From CBIFVZ01 sp966185765 (GTDB lineage: Bacteria > Pseudomonadota > Gammaproteobacteria > Enterobacterales > Enterobacteriaceae): DNA of 51,878 nt. The stretch spans positions 1 to 51,878 of the forward strand of contig CBIFVZ010000014.1 of the NCBI GenBank assembly GCA_966185765.1, read 5' to 3'. Shown piece by piece: positions 9,183 through 18,437 of the stretch (position 1 is its first letter; every line of letters begins with the position of its first letter). A program made the translations under genes and the position numbers. The notes beneath the pieces are model-generated. The model saw only the letters and a program-made list of their open reading frames with translations. It was not told where the DNA came from and did no database searches.

Positions 9183-10628
9183 TTACGTTGCCTCGGCGCG
9201 TCCGTAGCGATCGCGAAATCGCACGATATCGTCCTCTTCCAGATAAGCGCCTGAGCGCACTTCGATGAGTTCCAGCGGAATTTTGCCCGGGTTTTCCAGG
9301 CAGTGGGTTGCCCCCAACGGAATGTAGATAGACTGATTTTCGCCAAGCAGCGTCACGTCGTCGTTGACCGTCACTTTTGCCGTGCCTGCTACCACAATCC
9401 AGTGTTCAGCCCGGTGATGATGCATCTGTAAAGACAGCCCTTCGCCCGGTTTGACGGTAATGCGCTTGACCTGGTAGCGCTCGCCAGCGTCGATGGAGTC
9501 ATATTTACCCCACGGGCGGTACACTTCCCGGTGCACATGGTGTTCATGGCGGCCGTCTGCCTTAATCTGCTCGACCACTTTCTTTACCTCCTGCACGCGG
9601 TTTTTGTCGGCGATCAGTACCGCGTCCTTCGTCTGCACCACCACGAGATCTTTTACCCCTACGGTCGTGACCAGCCCTGATTCTGCCCATACATAGCTGT
9701 TAGCGCAGTCGTGACTGATGACGTCGCCGTGATGGACGTTTCCCTCGGCGCTACGGTTACTGATATCCCATAGCGATGACCAGGAACCTACATCGCTCCA
9801 GCCTGCATCCATCGGTACGACCACCGCATCGGCCGTTTTTTCCATCACCGCGTAGTCGATGGATTCCTCCGGACAGGCGAGAAACGCAGTTTCATCCACA
9901 CGCACAAAATCGAGATCCGGGTCCACTGCACTCATGGCCTGCTCACAGGCGTTGTAAATATCCGGGCGGAATTTCTGTAGTTCATCAAGATAGCGCCCGG
10001 CACGGAACAGGAACATGCCGCTGTTCCAGTAGTATTCACCGCTTGCGACATAACCCTGCGCGGTTTCCAGATTGGGTTTCTCAACAAACTGCGCCACGTT
10101 AAATGCCACGGCATCAACCTCGGGTGCGCACAGGTCGCCACGGCGGATATAGCCATAGCCGGTTTCCGGCAGGTCCGGCACAATCCCGAACGTCACCAGC
10201 TTACCGTCATCGGCAAACGGCATGGCATCACGCACTGCGCGGCGAAACGCCTCTTCATTTTGAATCACGTGGTCGGCGGCCAGCACCAGCATCAGCGGGT
10301 CGCCCTGCGGGCAGTTACGCTTTGCCGCCAGCGCCGCCAGCGCAATCGCCGGTGCGGTGTTACGTCCGGCTGGCTCCAGAATGATGTTTTTAATGAGCTT
10401 ATTGAGCGCACGCAGCTGTTCAGCCACGATAAAACGGTGTTGCTCGTTACAAATAACCACCGGGCTTTCGCAGTTAACGCCGTTAAGTCGGCTGATGGTC
10501 GCCTGCAACATGGTCAACTCCCCTTTCAGGCAGAGGAATTGCTTGGGATACAGCACCCTGGACAGCGGCCAGAGGCGGCTACCGGAGCCACCGGCCATAA
10601 TCACCGGAAACAGTTGTGACTGACTCAT
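9183..10628 (-). CDS. cpsB: mannose-1-phosphate guanylyltransferase CpsB (ManC)
   Basis: Makes GDP-mannose from mannose-1-phosphate and GTP. It is a 481-residue type II enzyme. The nucleotidyltransferase signature GGSGSRLWPLSR is at residues 13-24, FVEKPN lies in the sugar-binding region, and a C-terminal cupin domain contains PWGKYDSIDAG and LQMHHHRAEHW. E. coli CpsB has 478 residues; the extra residues are at the C-terminus (GRAEAT). It follows wcaI by 2 nt, so translation is probably coupled. Confidence 0.97.
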   Translation of the reverse strand: MSQSQLFPVIMAGGSGSRLWPLSRVLYPKQFLCLKGELTMLQATISRLNGVNCESPVVICNEQHRFIVAEQLRALNKLIKNIILEPAGRNTAPAIALAALAAKRNCPQGDPLMLVLAADHVIQNEEAFRRAVRDAMPFADDGKLVTFGIVPDLPETGYGYIRRGDLCAPEVDAVAFNVAQFVEKPNLETAQGYVASGEYYWNSGMFLFRAGRYLDELQKFRPDIYNACEQAMSAVDPDLDFVRVDETAFLACPEESIDYAVMEKTADAVVVPMDAGWSDVGSWSSLWDISNRSAEGNVHHGDVISHDCANSYVWAESGLVTTVGVKDLVVVQTKDAVLIADKNRVQEVKKVVEQIKADGRHEHHVHREVYRPWGKYDSIDAGERYQVKRITVKPGEGLSLQMHHHRAEHWIVVAGTAKVTVNDDVTLLGENQSIYIPLGATHCLENPGKIPLELIEVRSGAYLEEDDIVRFRDRYGRAEAT

Positions 10629-10630
10629 GG

Positions 10631-11854
10631 TTATCCCCGAATATCAGCGATAAATTGACGTAATACGCTCTCTTTTTCGAGCGTGCGTTCGGCATATTCA
10701 CGTGCCAGCGTGTTTTCTTGAGGCATGGACAGGCACTGCTCAATCCCGGCGGCCAGCGCATCCACCGCCTCTGGCTCCACGCACACCGCAATACCAGGAT
10801 GCGCCTGACACAGCTGGCCCAGTTCGGTGTCGCGGTCAGCCGTAATGACCGCATTACCGCCCACCGCCAGTATGTTGGTGAGTTTTGAGGGCAACACCGC
10901 ATCGGCGGCACCACGCCGCTGTACAACAAGATGGCAGTCACCCATTTTCAGTAGCGCTGGCAGGTCTTCATACGGCTGAAGTGGCAAAAAGGTGACGTTA
11001 CTCAGCCCAAGCCCTACCGCCATGTCTTGCAGTCGCGCCCGCCCACCGCCCTGGCCGACAATCACAAATTGCCAGGGGCGGTCGCTAAAGCGCTGCGCTA
11101 CCGTAATCACGTTCTCCAGCCCCTGTTTTTCACCGATGTTGCCGGAATAAAGTATGATGCTGCGCTCAGGCGGCAGGCCCAGACGTACTCGTAACGCCTC
11201 AGCCTGCTGCGTGCTCACCTCACGAAAGCGCGCCACTTCCGACCAGTTCGGAAAGAAAATCACTTTTTGCGCCGCCACACCTTTATCGGTTGCGCGCTTC
11301 ATCATAGAGCGCGAAATGGTGGAAACGTGGTCAACGTTATGCAGGCCGCTGCGCTCGAACGCGCTCGCCAGCCGTGCCACCTTGCCGCCCTTTCCTTTTC
11401 CGGCCATACCGAGGCCCAGCATCGCATCGACTTCGTAGTCCTGAATGTGCAGCACAGTGCGTGCACCGCTAAGCTTTGCCAGTAGCCGCATCCCCGGCGT
11501 ACAAAACAGCGTCGGCACCACGCCAATAATCCGGTCCGGCTTCCAGCGGCGCTGTGCCATCAGCGGGAAGAAAGAACTCAGGGCAAAGCTGCCAAGATGA
11601 ATCAGACGCTTAAGCGTCGACGGCTGCTTCGGCACATACATCGGGCAGCGCCAGACCGTGGCTGCCCCCTGTTCTTTGGCATACTTCCAGCTGGAGTAAT
11701 TGCCCTGTACCTGCCACTGCGGGTAGTACGGCGGCGCGGTAATCACCCGTACGTCATGCCCTTGTTCGGCCATCCAGGCCACCATTTCGCCGGTGTACTT
11801 GCCAATACCGGTCAGCTCCGGCGAATAGTTAATGCCGTACACCAGAATCTTCAT
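10631..11854 (-). CDS. wcaI: colanic acid glycosyltransferase WcaI (GT4)
   Basis: A 407-residue GT4 glycosyltransferase. It opens MKILVYGINYSPELTGIGKY, the usual start of WcaI, with a nucleotide-binding C-terminal half (YSGNIGEKQGLE; LPSKLTNILAVGGNAVIT). WcaI has been assigned as the fucosyltransferase that adds the first fucose to Und-PP-glucose; that comes from work on E. coli, not from this sequence. The ATG overlaps the gmm stop codon by 4 nt. Confidence 0.95.
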   Translation of the reverse strand: MKILVYGINYSPELTGIGKYTGEMVAWMAEQGHDVRVITAPPYYPQWQVQGNYSSWKYAKEQGAATVWRCPMYVPKQPSTLKRLIHLGSFALSSFFPLMAQRRWKPDRIIGVVPTLFCTPGMRLLAKLSGARTVLHIQDYEVDAMLGLGMAGKGKGGKVARLASAFERSGLHNVDHVSTISRSMMKRATDKGVAAQKVIFFPNWSEVARFREVSTQQAEALRVRLGLPPERSIILYSGNIGEKQGLENVITVAQRFSDRPWQFVIVGQGGGRARLQDMAVGLGLSNVTFLPLQPYEDLPALLKMGDCHLVVQRRGAADAVLPSKLTNILAVGGNAVITADRDTELGQLCQAHPGIAVCVEPEAVDALAAGIEQCLSMPQENTLAREYAERTLEKESVLRQFIADIRG

Positions 11855-12330
11855 AGCCTTGGCACCTCGCCAGTCCGTTCTTCGAGAAAATAGGCGCGGC
11901 TGTTGTCGTGCACGTCGTCACTCGCACAGAGCACAGAGGGTAACTGCCAGCGGTATTCGCTGTGCTGCTCGTCTGGCAATCTCAACGCTTGCTCCTCTAC
12001 CCTGAGGCGAAACCCCAGCACCACGTAATGGGTGCTGAAGTCGGCGCCTGAGAAGTTATCGTCGTAGAAGTGCTGCCAGACGCCGTGAAACTGCCCTTGC
12101 GCCATCGCAAAGCGCTGACCCAGCTCTGCCTGGGTCAGGCGGGCAAAGGCCACCGCCAGCGTTTCGTTTTTCTGTACGCGCCCGCCTGGCACAAACCAGT
12201 AGCCCTGTGCCGGGCGGTTATTGCGCCGCCCGAGCAGGATTTCACCACGCTCGTTCTCAACAATCAGGTCGATTGAAACCAGCGGTGTGGCACGCACGAC
12301 GGTCGTAAAATCAGGCTCGCTCAGGAACAT
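11851..12330 (-). CDS. gmm: GDP-mannose mannosyl hydrolase (Nudix)
   Basis: Hydrolyses GDP-mannose (and GDP-glucose) to GDP plus free sugar, probably adjusting GDP-sugar pools. It is a 159-residue Nudix protein with the atypical Nudix box of this family (GGRVQKNETLAVAFARLTQAELG), which departs from the canonical REUXEE pattern. The following FHGVWQHFYDDNFSG and HYVVLGF segments are diagnostic of Gmm. It is located between fcl and wcaI as in E. coli; its stop overlaps wcaI, and it starts 3 nt after fcl ends. Confidence 0.96.
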   Translation of the reverse strand: MFLSEPDFTTVVRATPLVSIDLIVENERGEILLGRRNNRPAQGYWFVPGGRVQKNETLAVAFARLTQAELGQRFAMAQGQFHGVWQHFYDDNFSGADFSTHYVVLGFRLRVEEQALRLPDEQHSEYRWQLPSVLCASDDVHDNSRAYFLEERTGEVPRL

Positions 12331-12333
12331 GCT

Positions 12334-13299
12334 TTACCCCCGAAAACGCTGCTGGTTTTCAAGGAACCACTGGTAGGTGCTGGCCAGCCCCTGCTCGAGC
12401 GCGATTTCGTGATACCAGCCCAGGCTATGCAGCCGGGTGACGTCCAGCAGCTTACGCGGCGTGCCGTCCGGTTTGGTGGCATCAAACACCACGCGCCCAC
12501 GGTAGCCCACCACCTGGGCCATAGTCTGCGCCAGTTCACGAATGGTGCAGTCCACACCGGTGCCAACATTAATATGCGAGAGCATCGGCTCGGTGTTTTC
12601 CTGCCACACATCCTGATCCAGCTCCATAACGTGAATACTGGCTGCTGCCATATCATCCACATGCAAAAACTCCCGCATTGGGGTTCCACTGCCCCACACC
12701 ACAACATCTGGCGCATTTTGTGAGACCGCCTCATGGAAGCGGCGCATCAGTGCCGGGATCACGTGAGAGTTGCTGGGGTGGAAGTTATCGTTTGGACCGT
12801 AAAGGTTAGTCGGCATCACCGAGCGATAATCACGTCCGTACTGGCGGTTGTAAGATTCACACAGCTTGATGCCGGCAATTTTCGCTACGCCGTACGGTTC
12901 ATTGGTCGGCTCCAGCGCCCCCTGAAGCAGTTCACTTTCTTTTATTGGCTGCGCGGCAAGTTTTGGGTAAATGCATGATGAGCCCAGGAACAGCAGCTTG
13001 TTCACATCATGGGTGTGTGCCGCATGCACGATGTTGCACTCCATCACCATGTTCTGGTAAATGAAGTCTGCCGGATAGGTATTGTTGGCGTGAATGCCCC
13101 CTACCTTTGCTGCCGCCAGGTAGACCTGGTCCGGTCGGTGTTGGGCAAAAAAGGTGTCGACCGCCGCCGCATCCAGCAGATCCAGCTCATCGCGCGTGCG
13201 CAGCAGCAGCTCTACGTCATCGCGCCCTTCAAGCTGGCGCACAATCGCCGAACCGACCATGCCCCGGTGCCCGGCAACAAAAATACGTTGCTTTCTCAT
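12334..13299 (-). CDS. fcl: GDP-L-fucose synthase Fcl (WcaG)
   Basis: Epimerises and reduces GDP-4-keto-6-deoxymannose to GDP-L-fucose with NADPH. It has 321 residues as in E. coli. The Rossmann motif is GHRGMVG at residues 10-16, followed by LGSSCIYP and the catalytic YxxxK written YGVAK. The ATG at 13299 has GGAG upstream and gives the family N-terminus MRKQRIFVAG. The longer open frame from 13473 runs inside gmd and is spurious. Only one base separates it from the gmd stop. Confidence 0.97.
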   Translation of the reverse strand: MRKQRIFVAGHRGMVGSAIVRQLEGRDDVELLLRTRDELDLLDAAAVDTFFAQHRPDQVYLAAAKVGGIHANNTYPADFIYQNMVMECNIVHAAHTHDVNKLLFLGSSCIYPKLAAQPIKESELLQGALEPTNEPYGVAKIAGIKLCESYNRQYGRDYRSVMPTNLYGPNDNFHPSNSHVIPALMRRFHEAVSQNAPDVVVWGSGTPMREFLHVDDMAAASIHVMELDQDVWQENTEPMLSHINVGTGVDCTIRELAQTMAQVVGYRGRVVFDATKPDGTPRKLLDVTRLHSLGWYHEIALEQGLASTYQWFLENQQRFRG

Positions 13300-13300
13300 C

Positions 13301-14422
13301 TCAGGACTCCAGCGCAATGGCGACCTCATAACCGTGGGATTTGAGCAGCGAGTGCTTCTTCGCCGCTTCCAGGTCTTTGGCCACCATTTCTGACACCATC
13401 TCCTGAAGCGTGATTTCTGGCTTCCAGCCCAGCTTCTCATGCGCTTTGCTCGGATCGCCGAGCAGGGTTTCAACTTCTGCCGGGCGGAAGTAGCGCGGGT
13501 CGACGGCCACTATCACATCACCGGCTTTCACGCCCGGTGCGTCGTGGCCGGTAACTGAGACCACAATCCCTTTCTCATCCACGCCCGCGCCTTCAAAACG
13601 CAGTTTGATGCCAAGTTGAGCGGCAGCCATTTCCACAAACTGACGCACCGAGTACTGAACGCCGGTTGCAATCACAAAGTCTTCTGGCTTGTCCTGTTGC
13701 AGCATCATCCACTGCATTTTTACGTAGTCTTTGGCATGCCCCCAGTCGCGCAGTGAGTCCATATTGCCCAGATACAGGCACTTCTCCAGTCCCTGAGCGA
13801 TGTTGGCAATGGCGCGGGTAATTTTACGCGTCACAAAGGTTTCGCCACGGCGCGGAGATTCGTGGTTAAACAGAATGCCGTTACAGGCGTACATGCCGTA
13901 AGATTCGCGGTAGTTCACGGTTATCCAGTACGCATACAGTTTGGCAACGGCATACGGCGAACGTGGGTAAAACGGCGTGGTTTCTTTCTGCGGGGTTTCC
14001 TGCACCAGACCATACAGTTCGGAGGTGGACGCCTGGTAAAAGCGGGTTTTCTTCTCAAGACCCAGGAAGCGGATGGCCTCCAGCAGGCGCAGTGTGCCAA
14101 TGGCGTCCACATCGGCGGTATATTCCGGCGACTCGAACGATACCGCGACGTGACTCATTGCTCCCAGGTTATAAACCTCATCCGGCTGCACTTCCTGCAG
14201 GATGCGCGTCAGGTTGGAGGTATCGGTCAGGTCACCGTAGTGCAGATGAAACTTCGGGTTACTGGTGTGCGGGTCCTGATAAATGTGATCCACGCGCTCG
14301 GTGTTGAATGACGAGGCGCGACGCTTAATGCCGTGAACCTCGTAACCTTTTTCCAGCAAAAGCTCTGCCAGATAGGAGCCGTCTTGCCCGGTAACGCCAG
14401 TGATGAGAGCCACTTTACTCAT
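13301..14422 (-). CDS. gmd: GDP-mannose 4,6-dehydratase Gmd
   Basis: The first committed step from GDP-mannose to GDP-fucose. It is a 373-residue extended SDR. The NADP-binding motif GVTGQDGSYLAELL starts at residue 9, the active-site Thr/Glu lie in ASTSELYG, and the catalytic Tyr/Lys in SPYAVAKLYAYW; NHESPRRGETFVTRKIT is a conserved substrate region. The start has AGAGG about 10 nt upstream. Unlike the tight junctions elsewhere in the operon, a 251-nt gap separates it from wcaF. A short open frame (14,474-14,415) ends inside the first codons of gmd. Confidence 0.97.
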   Translation of the reverse strand: MSKVALITGVTGQDGSYLAELLLEKGYEVHGIKRRASSFNTERVDHIYQDPHTSNPKFHLHYGDLTDTSNLTRILQEVQPDEVYNLGAMSHVAVSFESPEYTADVDAIGTLRLLEAIRFLGLEKKTRFYQASTSELYGLVQETPQKETTPFYPRSPYAVAKLYAYWITVNYRESYGMYACNGILFNHESPRRGETFVTRKITRAIANIAQGLEKCLYLGNMDSLRDWGHAKDYVKMQWMMLQQDKPEDFVIATGVQYSVRQFVEMAAAQLGIKLRFEGAGVDEKGIVVSVTGHDAPGVKAGDVIVAVDPRYFRPAEVETLLGDPSKAHEKLGWKPEITLQEMVSEMVAKDLEAAKKHSLLKSHGYEVAIALES

Positions 14423-14673
14423 GTTGTTTTTCCTCTGATAAGCGCCTGTTGTGCCGGTTCATCTTGCTTGTCATGGTGAATCCGGGCCGCGTGAACAGCC
14501 CGCCTGCAAGCGGATCATCTCCGGCGCAGCAGCCTTCAAGTCGGATACACGACCTGAACCTCAGGTCTTGCACCGTTTAGTTATGTGCTCTTCGCTGACG
14601 CGAGAACAAACATCACAAAGCCGCTGGCCTTGCCTGTGGCCCCGCAGGGCCGCCCTTCAGGGAAGGGGAATCG
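14423..14673 (-). other. 251-nt structured non-coding gap between wcaF and gmd
   Basis: No recognisable gene. On the minus strand the segment is hairpin-rich. There is a perfect 7-bp stem with a 3-nt loop at 14,551-14,567 (GACCTGA/TCAGGTC) and a GGCCC-TGCG-GGGCC stem near 14,640. Weaker inverted repeats lie around 14,485-14,505. A 52-codon frame with a GTG start is open from 14,573 to 14,415. Inside it, an ATG at 14,474 opens 19 codons and terminates at the TAA overlapping gmd codons 2-3. No strong ribosome site precedes either start. It may be a relic, a small regulatory RNA or leader, or a coupling element. Confidence 0.5.
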
Positions 14674-15231
14674 TTACGCCACCGGTGCCTGATTGCAGCG
14701 TCGGCGCACGACTTTTGCCGGGTTACCACGGCAGATGCTGTCTGGCGGCAGTGAGCTGAAAACACTGCTGCGCGCACCGACTACCGTGGCGTCACCCACC
14801 GTGACACCGGGTGCCACAAAGACATCCGTTGCCAGCCAGCATTTCTCACCAATCACAATGGGCGTGGCGTTAATATCAAAATGCGCGCTCATATAATCGT
14901 GGCTGCCGGTGCATAAATAACACTTCTGCGAAATTACCGCGTTGGCACCAATAAAAATGGTGCCGAGGGTATACAACACGGCGTCATCGCCCACCCAGGC
15001 ATAATCGCCAACGGTTAATTTCCACGGATAAGTAATTTTTACCGACGGGCGAATAACCACGTTTTTCCCAATACGCGCACCGAACAGCCGTAATAAAAAA
15101 GCACGCCAGCGGTAGGCTATTTGCGGCGACCAGGAAAATAAGGTTGCCTGTACCGCCCACCACAGTTGAACTTTAATAGCATTCCCGCCCCGAAAGCCTT
15201 TCGGCACCGAGAATCCACGTAAATCCTGCAT
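14674..15231 (-). CDS. wcaF: colanic acid acetyltransferase WcaF
   Basis: A 185-residue left-handed beta-helix acyltransferase, predicted to O-acetylate a colanic acid sugar with acetyl-CoA. Hexapeptide repeats run through the C-terminal two-thirds, with the conserved IGEKCWLATDVFVAPGVTVG segment and a C-terminal GNPAKVVRRR. It starts with the WcaF N-terminus MQDLRGFSVPKGFRGGNAIKVQLWW. It lies 20 nt downstream of wcaE. Confidence 0.95.
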   Translation of the reverse strand: MQDLRGFSVPKGFRGGNAIKVQLWWAVQATLFSWSPQIAYRWRAFLLRLFGARIGKNVVIRPSVKITYPWKLTVGDYAWVGDDAVLYTLGTIFIGANAVISQKCYLCTGSHDYMSAHFDINATPIVIGEKCWLATDVFVAPGVTVGDATVVGARSSVFSSLPPDSICRGNPAKVVRRRCNQAPVA

Positions 15232-15251
15232 AATAATTCCTTATTACGGAC

Positions 15252-16004
15252 TCAGGTCTTATTATATAAAGACCTGGTTTTACCGGTGGTGCGTAACCTG
15301 AGTTGATAAGACAGCTCGGCAATAAATCCCGGCATACGTAATATTCGCCGCTGCACTCTTTTGGCATCACGGCACAGCTCTTCATTATTGGTCGTGGAAA
15401 TACCACCCATTGAGAACTCAGACACCAGCCCTTTAATTCGCTTAAACGGATAGCCGACTTTATACATTCGGGCTGCCAGCGCGTAATCCGAGGACACTTT
15501 ATATTGCAGATCGTATGGGTATTTTCTCAATCCCACCATCGGGAAAAAGATAGCCTGATGGCTTGCGGGTAAACTGTGGTAAATATACCACCCTTTTTTT
15601 GCGCTGCGGCGCACTTTATGCCCCTCGCCAAAATCCAGCAGCGCGTCACCAATCACCATCGCATTATCTTTTTTATAGTTTGCCAGTGCGCGAACCACGT
15701 TAACCACATCCGGATGAAAGACGTCGCCGGAATTCAGGAAAATCGCATAGCGACCGTTTGCCATGTTAATGCCTTTATTCATGGCATCATAAATACCGTG
15801 GTCTTTTTCACTGACATAGCGCAAACGGTATTGTCCATTGAGTCCGGCCAGCCACTGCGCGGTGCCGTCGGGCGAGCCGCCGTCCACCACAATCCATTCG
15901 AATTCAATCTCCTGCGCCCGTGCCAGGTGAGCCAGAGACTGCCAGGTTTTCATTACGCCGTCGCGGTTATTCCACGCAACGGTTATCACGCTTAACAGAA
16001 TCAT
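15252..16004 (-). CDS. wcaE: colanic acid glycosyltransferase WcaE (GT2)
   Basis: A 250-residue GT-A family 2 glycosyltransferase that acts in the cytoplasm on the colanic acid repeat (assigned as the second fucosyltransferase in E. coli work). N-terminal ILLSVITVAWNN, the nucleotide-binding WIVVDGGSPDGT and the DxD-region FLNSGDVF are visible. The ATG at 16004 is chosen because GAGG lies 6 nt upstream and the protein then matches E. coli WcaE (248). An alternative ATG at 16016 overlaps the wcaD stop as ATGA. Base composition is AT-richer than the GDP-fucose genes. Confidence 0.94.
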   Translation of the reverse strand: MILLSVITVAWNNRDGVMKTWQSLAHLARAQEIEFEWIVVDGGSPDGTAQWLAGLNGQYRLRYVSEKDHGIYDAMNKGINMANGRYAIFLNSGDVFHPDVVNVVRALANYKKDNAMVIGDALLDFGEGHKVRRSAKKGWYIYHSLPASHQAIFFPMVGLRKYPYDLQYKVSSDYALAARMYKVGYPFKRIKGLVSEFSMGGISTTNNEELCRDAKRVQRRILRMPGFIAELSYQLRLRTTGKTRSLYNKT

Positions 16005-16012
16005 ATCTGACC

Positions 16013-17236
16013 TCATAGCGAATCCGTTATATTCAGCGCCTTGCGGAAAATAAACGGACAAACGATTAAAAACGCATACTCCGGGCTAAATATCGAACCG
16101 GTAAAAAACAGCGATATCGGCGTAAACAGCCATAACTGCACGCGAAAATTTTGGTTATTACCAAATGCACCCTTTGTCATTTTTATCACCCGCCACATAT
16201 ACCAGGCAGTGAGAATAATCGCAAACCATGAAAAATAAATAATCAGCAGATATAAACCATTGTCTATTGTTTTTCCGACATCCGCACCGTTAAAGATTCC
16301 GAATGATGCCACATATTCGTAAAGCGAACCAAAGCGCACCACGCCATCAATATGCGTTAAAGAATAACCCACCATCACCAGCGGCCCGATAATACGGTAA
16401 TAGGATGACGACCCTTCAGTACCCAGGTCACCCAACCGCTCAGCAATATACGGAAAGCCAATGGCCACACCCACGACGAACACGCCCAGCGAGATAATCG
16501 CCAGCGGCAGCTTTTTCTTAATCGCGTCTTTATTCAGATACTGAAATGCCCACTCCAGCAAATAAAATAAGATAAAGGTCATTACCCCTGAAAACGAGCC
16601 GGATAAAACAATCCCTGCCAGAATCATAGCATCTGTTTTGGGGGTTTTGATACCGAACTGCTTAATGCAAAGCCAAATTGAGATTAATGCCAGAGCAAAA
16701 AATGCCGGTTCAAAATAAAGTGCCGTGGTGCGCTTACCGCCAAACTTAATAAAGTTCAGGACATAGCTGTTGCTGTATATCAGATAACTGGAAATTTTCT
16801 CCATCAGGCTACTGCCACCCGTGAGAATAATCTCAGCCATTTCCACCGCCGCCAGCATCACCACCAGCGCAACCACCACATAAAAAAAGCGCAGCAGTTT
16901 TTTATGGTTACGTCGGGAGATGGTTTTAAAGCGAATACTCCAGACCATACCGATAATAATCACGATATACACAAACAGCATGGTCGAGGTCACGTACTTA
17001 CTGGCATCTAACGACTGACCAAAAAGGTAGTTAAAGAGCGTCAACCCAGCCCCGATGCCCAGCGCGATCATCAGTTTTTTAACGCTGATACGCGCCATAA
17101 ACAGCAGCAGTATCAGCGGCAGGAAGGTGACGACGGTGACCGGAAAGCTCTCGCCAAGGGAAATGATTTTGACGTTAACCAGCAAATAGATAAGCGGCAG
17201 TAGCAAATAACTACAGACCCTGATAGAACCTGACAT
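16013..17236 (-). CDS. wcaD: putative colanic acid polymerase WcaD
   Basis: A 407-residue inner-membrane protein with about 10-11 hydrophobic segments and a large periplasmic loop, the Wzy-type polymerase of the colanic acid system. The region KFGGKRTTALYFEPAFFALA and SYYRIIGPLVMVGYS are near-identical to E. coli WcaD (405). The ATG at 17236 (MSGSIRVCSYLLLPL) has GGAGG immediately upstream and lies inside the end of wcaC, a 26-nt overlap. The upstream extension of the frame to 17404 lies wholly inside wcaC and is not real. GC content dips here, as is common for polymerase genes. Confidence 0.94.
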   Translation of the reverse strand: MSGSIRVCSYLLLPLIYLLVNVKIISLGESFPVTVVTFLPLILLLFMARISVKKLMIALGIGAGLTLFNYLFGQSLDASKYVTSTMLFVYIVIIIGMVWSIRFKTISRRNHKKLLRFFYVVVALVVMLAAVEMAEIILTGGSSLMEKISSYLIYSNSYVLNFIKFGGKRTTALYFEPAFFALALISIWLCIKQFGIKTPKTDAMILAGIVLSGSFSGVMTFILFYLLEWAFQYLNKDAIKKKLPLAIISLGVFVVGVAIGFPYIAERLGDLGTEGSSSYYRIIGPLVMVGYSLTHIDGVVRFGSLYEYVASFGIFNGADVGKTIDNGLYLLIIYFSWFAIILTAWYMWRVIKMTKGAFGNNQNFRVQLWLFTPISLFFTGSIFSPEYAFLIVCPFIFRKALNITDSL

Positions 17237-18437
17237 ATTCCTCCAGCATCTGTTTTCCGCTATAGGCCTCGCGTGACTGGGCTTTAAACGCCGCCAGTTC
17301 ACATCCAAACACCGCCTGCGCCAGCTGTGTTTTTGAAAGCCCCACCAGCTGCAACGCCTCGGCCTCATCCACAGTACGCCCGCTAATTTTTGCCAGCACT
17401 TCACGTGCGGCGTCGCTGTGAGTTGCTATCACCGGCACACCAATCGACAGCGCTTCGCACAAAATCAGCGGGTAGTTGTCCACTCGCGAGCTAAACACCA
17501 GCGAATCCATCTGGTTAAGCTCACCCATCAAACGGTGTTTATCGGCCATAAAACCGTGGTTAACGACGTTCGGGCCGCTAAACGGCGAGTGTTTGCCAAA
17601 GGTGTGCACTTCAACGCGCTTACCCAGCGCAATAATATCCTGTACCAGCTTCTGATTCGTTTTGCCGTCGTAGCGCAGGTCATGCGCCACCACCGCCACT
17701 TTCGCCACTTTCGCCACGCCCGTGGCGGGCATTACGGTTGAGATGTCCGCCAGAATGGCCTCGGTGGCAATATCAATACCGTTATTAATCACCCGGCACT
17801 GTCCGGCGCCATACAGACTGTTAAACGCCCCGGCAACGTGATGGCTTGGCGAAATAAACCGGCACCCCAACGCCAGCATGTCGCGAAAAAGCTGGCGCTT
17901 GTCACCCACCAACCGTGCGGCCCTGTCGATTTTTACCGGCGGATAATTCGTGAGTGTCGGGCAGGCTTTGCAGCCCTGCTGCCAGCCGTCGCAGCCGTCG
18001 GTAAAAGCACAGCGTCCGGTAATACTCCAGTGATCGTGTAGCGTCCAGACCATACGCAAATCGGGCTTAACTGCTTTAAGCCGCTGACAAAATGCCACTA
18101 CCTTACTGAGGTTGAGCCAGTAGCTATGCAGTACGTGAAAGTGCAGTACCAGTGGGCCGTTGGTGCGCATCATTGTGCTGAACAACGAATCCAGACTGCC
18201 GAAAGCGTCGCGGTTGAGAAAACGAAACAGCGCAATGTTCGCGACCGATGTCAGGCGTGGCGTGTGCTTCTCCACCGCCGTAATGCTGTTATGACTGGCG
18301 CTTTTTTTGCCGCCCTTGCCATAACCATAAATAAAGCGTGAATTGATGCCCGCCTGTAGCGCCCGCTGGTGCAAATCCAACGCCACGCCAGCAGCGCCCC
18401 CTTCGGCAAGACGCACATTAAATTGCATAATGTTCAT
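17211..18437 (-). CDS. wcaC: colanic acid glycosyltransferase WcaC (GT4)
   Basis: A 408-residue family 4 glycosyltransferase, N-terminus MNIMQFNVRLAEGGAAGVALDLHQRAL. It contains the cysteine-rich patch DGCDGWQQGCKACP and the C-terminal nucleotide-sugar site VDNYPLILCEALSIGVPVIAT. It probably adds galactose to the repeat unit, based on E. coli assignments. The start overlaps the wcaB stop by 4 nt and the end overlaps wcaD by 26 nt, a fully coupled arrangement. The row of repeated VAKVAKVAVVAHD near residue 245 is a small local repetition absent from the E. coli protein as I recall it. Confidence 0.95.
   Translation of the reverse strand: MNIMQFNVRLAEGGAAGVALDLHQRALQAGINSRFIYGYGKGGKKSASHNSITAVEKHTPRLTSVANIALFRFLNRDAFGSLDSLFSTMMRTNGPLVLHFHVLHSYWLNLSKVVAFCQRLKAVKPDLRMVWTLHDHWSITGRCAFTDGCDGWQQGCKACPTLTNYPPVKIDRAARLVGDKRQLFRDMLALGCRFISPSHHVAGAFNSLYGAGQCRVINNGIDIATEAILADISTVMPATGVAKVAKVAVVAHDLRYDGKTNQKLVQDIIALGKRVEVHTFGKHSPFSGPNVVNHGFMADKHRLMGELNQMDSLVFSSRVDNYPLILCEALSIGVPVIATHSDAAREVLAKISGRTVDEAEALQLVGLSKTQLAQAVFGCELAAFKAQSREAYSGKQMLEEYVRFYQGL

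Noticed and set aside
12334..13473. Longer start for fcl at 13,473
   Set aside because: The added 58 residues are basic, Trp-rich translation of the gmd 3' end in another frame; the ATG at 13,299 has a proper ribosome site and the Rossmann start.
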